Assembly (NCBI GenBank): GCA_017433905.1
Contig: JAFRGI010000015.1
Coordinates: forward strand, 1-64,000
Length of the DNA stretch: 64,000 nt
Direction of reading: 5' to 3'
Origin: Ruminococcus sp.
GTDB lineage: Bacteria; Bacillota; Clostridia; Oscillospirales; Acutalibacteraceae
Position numbers and translations under genes: made by a program. Below, in pieces: positions 60,134 to 64,000 of the stretch. The stretch's first letter is position 1. Each line of letters starts with the position of its first letter. The notes beneath the pieces were generated by a model. The model made no database searches, had not been told where the DNA came from, and saw only the letters and a program-made list of their open reading frames with translations.

Positions 60134-60703
60134 ATGATGAGTGAAATCAAGCACAACCGCAGGACGCAAAGAATCAAAAGGGCGATCTACACCGCGTTTG
60201 CCGAGCTGTTGTCCGAAAAGGAGCTGCATAAGATCACCGTGCAGGAGTTGGTTGACAGAGCGGATATCGGACGCGCAACGTTTTACACGCATTATCTTGA
60301 TATATACGATCTCAATGAAAAAATCGAGGGAGAGACCATGACCAAGATTGCGTATATCGCGCTGGAGTTCGGTGAACAGCCCGCGGAGGCATTTTTCAAG
60401 AGTCTGCTGGATTATATGTCTGATAACCGCGCGGTGTTCAAAATGATTTTCAGTCCCAACAACACCGGACAGCTGCACGTCGACCTCACCCAAATGATCG
60501 AGGGCGTGTTCCGTCAGGTAGAGAGCGAGAAAACCGGCTCGAACCTCGACGACAAGCGCCTTGCCTATATGAGCCGCTACCGTGCGCAGGGCTGTCTGGC
60601 GGTGATCTCGATGTGGGTCGAGGGCGGCTTTGCCGAGCCGAAGGAGTTTATCGTTGAAACGATCACCGAGCTTGACAACAGCATAGAAGGAATAACAGCA
60701 TAA
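60134..60703 (+). CDS. TetR/AcrR-family regulator
   Basis: 189 residues from the ATG at 60134, seven bases after AAGGAG. The N-terminal helix-turn-helix is RIKRAIYTAFAELLSEKELHKITVQELVDRADIGRATFYTHY. The C-terminal domain (FKSLLDYMSDNRAVFKMIFSPNNTGQLHVDLTQMIEGVF) resembles the TetR_C_33 type regulators of Firmicutes, with a final helix containing CLAVISMWVEGGF. Its ligand is unknown. It sits between two secreted-protein genes that share an operator array, so it is a possible controller of both, though the array's design is not typical of TetR sites. Confidence 0.88.
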   Translation: MMSEIKHNRRTQRIKRAIYTAFAELLSEKELHKITVQELVDRADIGRATFYTHYLDIYDLNEKIEGETMTKIAYIALEFGEQPAEAFFKSLLDYMSDNRAVFKMIFSPNNTGQLHVDLTQMIEGVFRQVESEKTGSNLDDKRLAYMSRYRAQGCLAVISMWVEGGFAEPKEFIVETITELDNSIEGITA

Positions 60704-60704
60704 A

Positions 60705-60745
60705 AACACCGCCCTTTCGGTTCTATCCAAAAGGGCGGTTTCTGT
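60705..60745. terminator. Bidirectional terminator between tetR-like and secreted-protein genes
   Basis: ACCGCCCTTT and AAAGGGCGGT, perfect 10-bp stem with A- and T-rich flanks, serving converging transcripts. Confidence 0.85.
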
Positions 60746-60759
60746 TGCTATGTCGTTAT

Positions 60760-62343
60760 TTACGCGAGCTTGAATACGCAGGCGTTGCCGCTGTACGCAT
60801 AGTTCCATCTCTCATCCTTCCAAATATTGACGCCGCAGTCGATCAGTTGGATCGTGCACTCGCCTGCGCCTACCTGGTCGATATTGATCCCCTTGTAGCA
60901 GGATCTTTGATAGTTGTAGCCGACGAGCTCGGAAAGGCTGCTGACAGAATCGTCACGCGCGCCTTCAGTGACGAGGTTGGTGTTTTGCGGAAGGTTGGAT
61001 GTATCGAATCCGTTTTGATTGAGCAGCGCGCGCAGGGTGATTCCCTTGCTGCTTGCGTCGGAAGCAAGCGCTCTGATCTTGTCGCCGTTGAGCGCGTCGC
61101 CGGCGAGGGTGTTGTTGAACCAGTCTGAGGTCTTTTGACCCGCGTCATCAGACCATTTTCCGTTTGCGTTGGGATTTTTTGTGTGATCCAGCACGCTGAG
61201 CTTATTGCTCATAACAATGTTTGAGTTGCCCTTGTCCACATATATGCAGCGTGAACCTTCCGTAACTCTCTGATACAGTCCATAGAAAATGTCGGTAGGA
61301 TATATCAGCTTCAGTTCCACCGTTGTGATCCAACCGTTATAGGGCTTATTTTTATAGTATTTTCCTCCTAAAGAAAAGTCAGCATGATCGTAATGCACAC
61401 CGTCGCTGCCGATATAATATATGCTTTCTCCTTCTTTTATCTCATCCGTGGTCAAATACCTATTAACTTCTTTTATCTCGTCGGCAACGTCGTCCGCGTC
61501 CCGGCAGATATGCGCTGAAAAGTCTTTGTTGATCGCCGCCTGCGTTTTTTCGGGCAAAGCGTTTACGTAAAGCTGCGCGGAAAGGCTTTCCATAATGGTG
61601 GCGCAGCCTGCGGAGTAAGCGGACATAACGTAATCGCATATGGGCTTTGCCTTGTCTATAGCCTCGCCGCTGAGCAGGCTGGTGTTGGTGTAGTGGTTGT
61701 ACGTAAGTTCGAAAATGTTATCGCTTCTGGTCATTACCGGCTGCTTGAACAGCTCGTTGAGCGAGCCGAGGACGTCCTCAAATTTAGCTCTCCATTCGCT
61801 GTAGTTGCCGGTCAGGCTTGCGATCTTAGCCATCTTGTCGGCGTTGCTGAGCTTGGTGTTTACGAGCGTCTCGTCGATCTTCTTTTGCATCGCCCTTGTC
61901 TCCGACTTGAATTCGATGAACTTGTTGTAGAAGCTGTTGATGCCGAGCTCTGTGGTGAACGCCGTTTTCATCGAGCTTTCAAGGCTGTCGATCCTGTCAA
62001 ACAGCTTGTCGATCTTGTCACTGATCTCGTCTAACTTCTGAGCGGTCTGATCTTCGGTGCCGACAAAGGAATCGAGCAGTCCGCCGAGCGCCGGGGTAAC
62101 GAACTTGCCCCAATCGGTGCACTCTTCAAGCACCTTGAAGATGGTCGATGAGGTGAGGTTCTTTACCGCGTTCAAATCGCTGTCGAGTTTGATACTGTAG
62201 TCGTCGGTGATCGTCGTGCCGGCAGAAACGGTGTTTGAAGCCGCCGAAGCGCTTGTCAGCGCAACGGTGCCGACCGAACAAACGGTGATGGCCGATAATA
62301 CTGTTGATATGATCCTTGTTTTGATGTTGTTTGTCTTTTTCAT
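60760..62343 (-). CDS. Large secreted protein with coiled-coil segment, unknown family
   Basis: 527 residues. The signal peptide (MKKTNNIKTRIISTVLSAIT to TSASAAS) resembles those of the small secreted family, but the mature protein does not. Residues ~95-190 are helical with heptads (TAQKLDEISDKIDKLFDRIDSLE, KFIEFKSETRAMQKKIDETL), followed by a mixed region and a C-terminal domain with five Cys (for example RSCYKGINIDQVGAGECTIQLIDCG). The helical part loosely recalls alpha-helical pore-forming toxins or adhesins, but this is only an impression. It shares promoter and operator array with the gene at 59017-59913. It lies between a bidirectional terminator and that array. Confidence 0.75.
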   Translation of the reverse strand: MKKTNNIKTRIISTVLSAITVCSVGTVALTSASAASNTVSAGTTITDDYSIKLDSDLNAVKNLTSSTIFKVLEECTDWGKFVTPALGGLLDSFVGTEDQTAQKLDEISDKIDKLFDRIDSLESSMKTAFTTELGINSFYNKFIEFKSETRAMQKKIDETLVNTKLSNADKMAKIASLTGNYSEWRAKFEDVLGSLNELFKQPVMTRSDNIFELTYNHYTNTSLLSGEAIDKAKPICDYVMSAYSAGCATIMESLSAQLYVNALPEKTQAAINKDFSAHICRDADDVADEIKEVNRYLTTDEIKEGESIYYIGSDGVHYDHADFSLGGKYYKNKPYNGWITTVELKLIYPTDIFYGLYQRVTEGSRCIYVDKGNSNIVMSNKLSVLDHTKNPNANGKWSDDAGQKTSDWFNNTLAGDALNGDKIRALASDASSKGITLRALLNQNGFDTSNLPQNTNLVTEGARDDSVSSLSELVGYNYQRSCYKGINIDQVGAGECTIQLIDCGVNIWKDERWNYAYSGNACVFKLA

Positions 62344-62399
62344 GGTGCTGTCTCCTTTTCTTTGGTTTTGTTTTGGGATTTTGTTTTCGTGTCCCCTTG

Positions 62400-62422
62400 A
62401 CTGTGGCTATATCATAACACCG
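62400..62422 (-). promoter_or_regulatory. Conserved promoter block of the secreted-protein pair (2)
   Basis: Minus strand GGTGTTATGATATAGCCACA then GT; see 59950-59971. Confidence 0.6.
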
Positions 62423-62460
62423 ATTTCAGGCAAATACAATCTACAAAAAAGCCGCTGTTT

Positions 62461-62535
62461 GTCTACATTTGGACGCTTTTTGAGTCAAGCGTCTGTTTTT
62501 AGACAGATGACCAACTAATTGTCTAATAAATAAGG
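62461..62535. promoter_or_regulatory. Three-unit 30-bp operator array (2)
   Basis: Units begin at 62461, 62491 and 62521, exactly 30 bp apart: GTCTACATTTGGACGC, GTCTGTTTTTAGACAG and GTCTAATAAATAAGG. The same phase and core as the array at 60011-60088; the array lies about 40 bp upstream of the conserved promoter block in both cases. Confidence 0.75.
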
Positions 62536-62576
62536 ATTCCCGATCACCGGAAATCCCTGTTCGATAGTACGTAGAA

Positions 62577-62873
62577 TTATTTGATTTTCAGTATCTTATA
62601 CATTCCCGTAACGGTAAATATCTTTTTAATACTTACGTTTACGCCCGTTACCGTGACGCCGTCCTTCTTCATCAGCTCACGCTGTGCATACACCAGCACG
62701 CGCAAGCCTGCCGAGGCGATATAGTCTGCATTGGTGAAGTCAAAAATCATTTTATCACATTTCGGGAGATTCGATTTTACCGCTTCTTCCAACTCGGGAG
62801 CGGATACCGTGTCGATTTTTCCTTCAACGGTCAGCGTGCAGGTGCTGCCGCTTTTTGATGATGTAACCTTCAT
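62577..62873 (-). CDS. STAS-domain anti-sigma factor antagonist 2
   Basis: 98 residues, one STAS domain with the phospho-serine motif ADYIASAGLRVLVYA and the fold beginning KSGSTCTLTVEGKIDT. GGAG-type ribosome site upstream. It is on the opposite strand to, and divergent from, the SpoIIE-type phosphatase at 63010, with 136 bp between them. The close relation to the module at 5308-7641 suggests duplicated partner-switching circuits using separate sensors. Confidence 0.88.
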   Translation of the reverse strand: MKVTSSKSGSTCTLTVEGKIDTVSAPELEEAVKSNLPKCDKMIFDFTNADYIASAGLRVLVYAQRELMKKDGVTVTGVNVSIKKIFTVTGMYKILKIK

Positions 62874-63009
62874 AGTTCATTCTCCGTTTATTTTACTGCT
62901 AATAGTATAACACAGCCTTTTTGATTTGTCATTAAATCCGCGCAAATTTTTTTCTTAGTGACAATCGCCCCGGAATATTGTATAATAATCATAATCGGGA
63001 GGGTTGCGT

Positions 63010-64000
63010 ATGAGATCTTCACTATTCAAAAAGGTATCGCTTTGGCTGCTGATCATCATCACCGCAGTTGAACTTGTGATGTTTGTCGCTTTATACAACT
63101 ATACATATAATATGATCGTTAATGAAGCGACCGTGAATGTAACGAGCGCTGCCCGTGTCGCAGCGGAGCATATCTATTATATTGATCCCGATAAGCTTGC
63201 TGCCGGCTCTGATGACGAAAAGGACGCTGTAATCATTTTCACCAACGCCTGTATTCAATATGATGTGGACGCCGTGTATCTTATTCTGCCTGATTTGAAG
63301 AACGGCAGCGCAAAATATATAGCGCACGGAATAAGCGCACACCAAGCCGAAAGACAGGAAAGTGAGCTTTCAAATGACTTGAACGGTCAATACGTTGAGG
63401 GCGGCTTATCCGATGAAATGAAAAGAGCCTTTGCCGGCGACGACAGCGGTATCACCACCCATATCATAAACGGTGACGAGGACAAGCTGGTTTGCTATAT
63501 GCCGGTTTGGTATTACCAAAACTTTGAAAGTGAAAATCCCGAAACGGAAATAAAATCACTCATCAGAGCCGAGATATCTATCGACAACTTAACAAGTGAG
63601 TTTAATAAGAAATTCCGCGAATTTGCGGTTATTATGGTTATAGTCACGCTGACGGTAGGCATCTCGGCGGCAGTCATCCTGTATTTTAGGGTATCGAAGC
63701 CGCTGAAAAAAATCAGCATGAGAATGAAGGGCTTTGTCTCAGACCGTGACGCGGGATTCGAAAAGCTGCTTGTCAAGGGTAAGGACGAGCTTGCCGAAAT
63801 GTCAGATTCCTTTAACACAATGGCAGAGGAGCTTGAGCAATACATCGATGACGTTGCAGAGCTGAACCGGCAAAAAGCCGAGCTGAACATTGCTCAAACC
63901 ATTCAGCTGGGCTTACTGGAACCGGACTCCTTTGAAAACGACAAGGTAAAAATCAACGCTTCGATGACGACCGCAAGGGTTGTCGGCGGCGATTTGTATG
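63010..64000 (+). CDS. SpoIIE-family PP2C phosphatase, sensor type (cut by window edge)
   Basis: 330 codons up to the right edge with no stop. The ATG at 63010 follows GGGAGGG. TM1 (LWLLIIITAVELVMFVALYNY, ~10-32), an extracytoplasmic region with YYIDPDKLAAGSDDEKDAV (~35-200), TM2 (VIMVIVTLTVGISAAVILYF, ~203-225), a HAMP-like segment (VSKPLKKISMRMKGF), a coiled region, then the start of the PP2C/SpoIIE domain with IAQTIQLGLLEPD and SMTTARVVGGDLY, where the metal-binding GGD lies. This parallels the protein at 5611. Whether it too carries a C-terminal kinase-like domain cannot be seen here. Confidence 0.88.
   Translation, partial: MRSSLFKKVSLWLLIIITAVELVMFVALYNYTYNMIVNEATVNVTSAARVAAEHIYYIDPDKLAAGSDDEKDAVIIFTNACIQYDVDAVYLILPDLKNGSAKYIAHGISAHQAERQESELSNDLNGQYVEGGLSDEMKRAFAGDDSGITTHIINGDEDKLVCYMPVWYYQNFESENPETEIKSLIRAEISIDNLTSEFNKKFREFAVIMVIVTLTVGISAAVILYFRVSKPLKKISMRMKGFVSDRDAGFEKLLVKGKDELAEMSDSFNTMAEELEQYIDDVAELNRQKAELNIAQTIQLGLLEPDSFENDKVKINASMTTARVVGGDLY

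Overview
The window looks like a chromosomal segment of a Ruminococcus-like gut Firmicute (Oscillospiraceae). The evidence is an extracellular GH13 alpha-amylase carrying a type I dockerin and a CBM26-like module (the amylosome style known from Ruminococcus bromii), a FeoA/FeoA/FeoB/FeoB-associated-protein iron locus, several DUF families typical of Clostridia, strong AGGAGG ribosome sites and SpoIIE/STAS signalling genes. I cannot assign a species.

Layout. 1-0.66 kb: left-edge transposase tail and a membrane acyltransferase-like fragment. 1.1-4.9 kb: ABC exporter operon, its last gene with a probable frameshifted N-terminus. 5.3-7.6 kb: STAS antagonist plus SpoIIE-type phosphatase with a fused kinase-like ATPase domain. 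7.9-9.1 kb: two small secreted single-domain proteins. 9.3-14.4 kb: DUF1269-like protein, atypical EF-G paralogue, ilvD and a sortase-substrate-like mini-protein. 14.7-17.4 kb: the dockerin amylase. 17.6-24.5 kb: alanine racemase, ATP-grasp protein, Cys/Gly-rich mini-protein, ychF, a lipoprotein-anchored nucleoside deoxyribosyltransferase-like protein, thioesterase, HAD phosphatase, DUF4830 and a pseudouridine synthase. 24.6-28.0 kb: MsmX-type sugar-import ATPase, phage-like DUF6291 protein, CdaR/PucR regulator. 28.2-32.9 kb: ftsE-ftsX and two M23 murein hydrolase-type proteins. 33.2-36.1 kb: two further small-secreted-protein loci facing each other around a transglutaminase-like lipoprotein. 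36.5-49.5 kb: a LytS-like two-component system divergent from a 3001-residue NRPS (A-PCP-C-A-PCP-C-A-PCP-reductase) followed by a MATE exporter fused to an RsbW-like domain. 49.8-58.3 kb: an iron/metal regulon with two DtxR-family regulators and GGTTAGC-N4-GCTAACC operators. 58.4-58.7 kb: integrase tail and tRNA 3'-end fragment, a probable old integration scar. 59.0-62.5 kb: two secreted proteins around a TetR-type regulator, both with the same promoter and a 30-bp-period operator array. 62.6 kb to the end: a second STAS/SpoIIE pair.

The most distinctive themes are (1) a family of four small secreted proteins (five domain copies) that resemble the C-terminal domain of the amylase and share a nearly constant promoter, with two copies almost identical and inverted 27 kb apart; (2) a compact reductase-terminated NRPS system whose loading adenylation domain lacks the usual Asp235; (3) the 30-bp phased operator arrays; and (4) at least two dispersed intergenic repeat families, one a palindromic MITE-like element whose TTAA end supplies the stop codon of three genes. 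All statements are from reading the sequence by eye; no database search was run.
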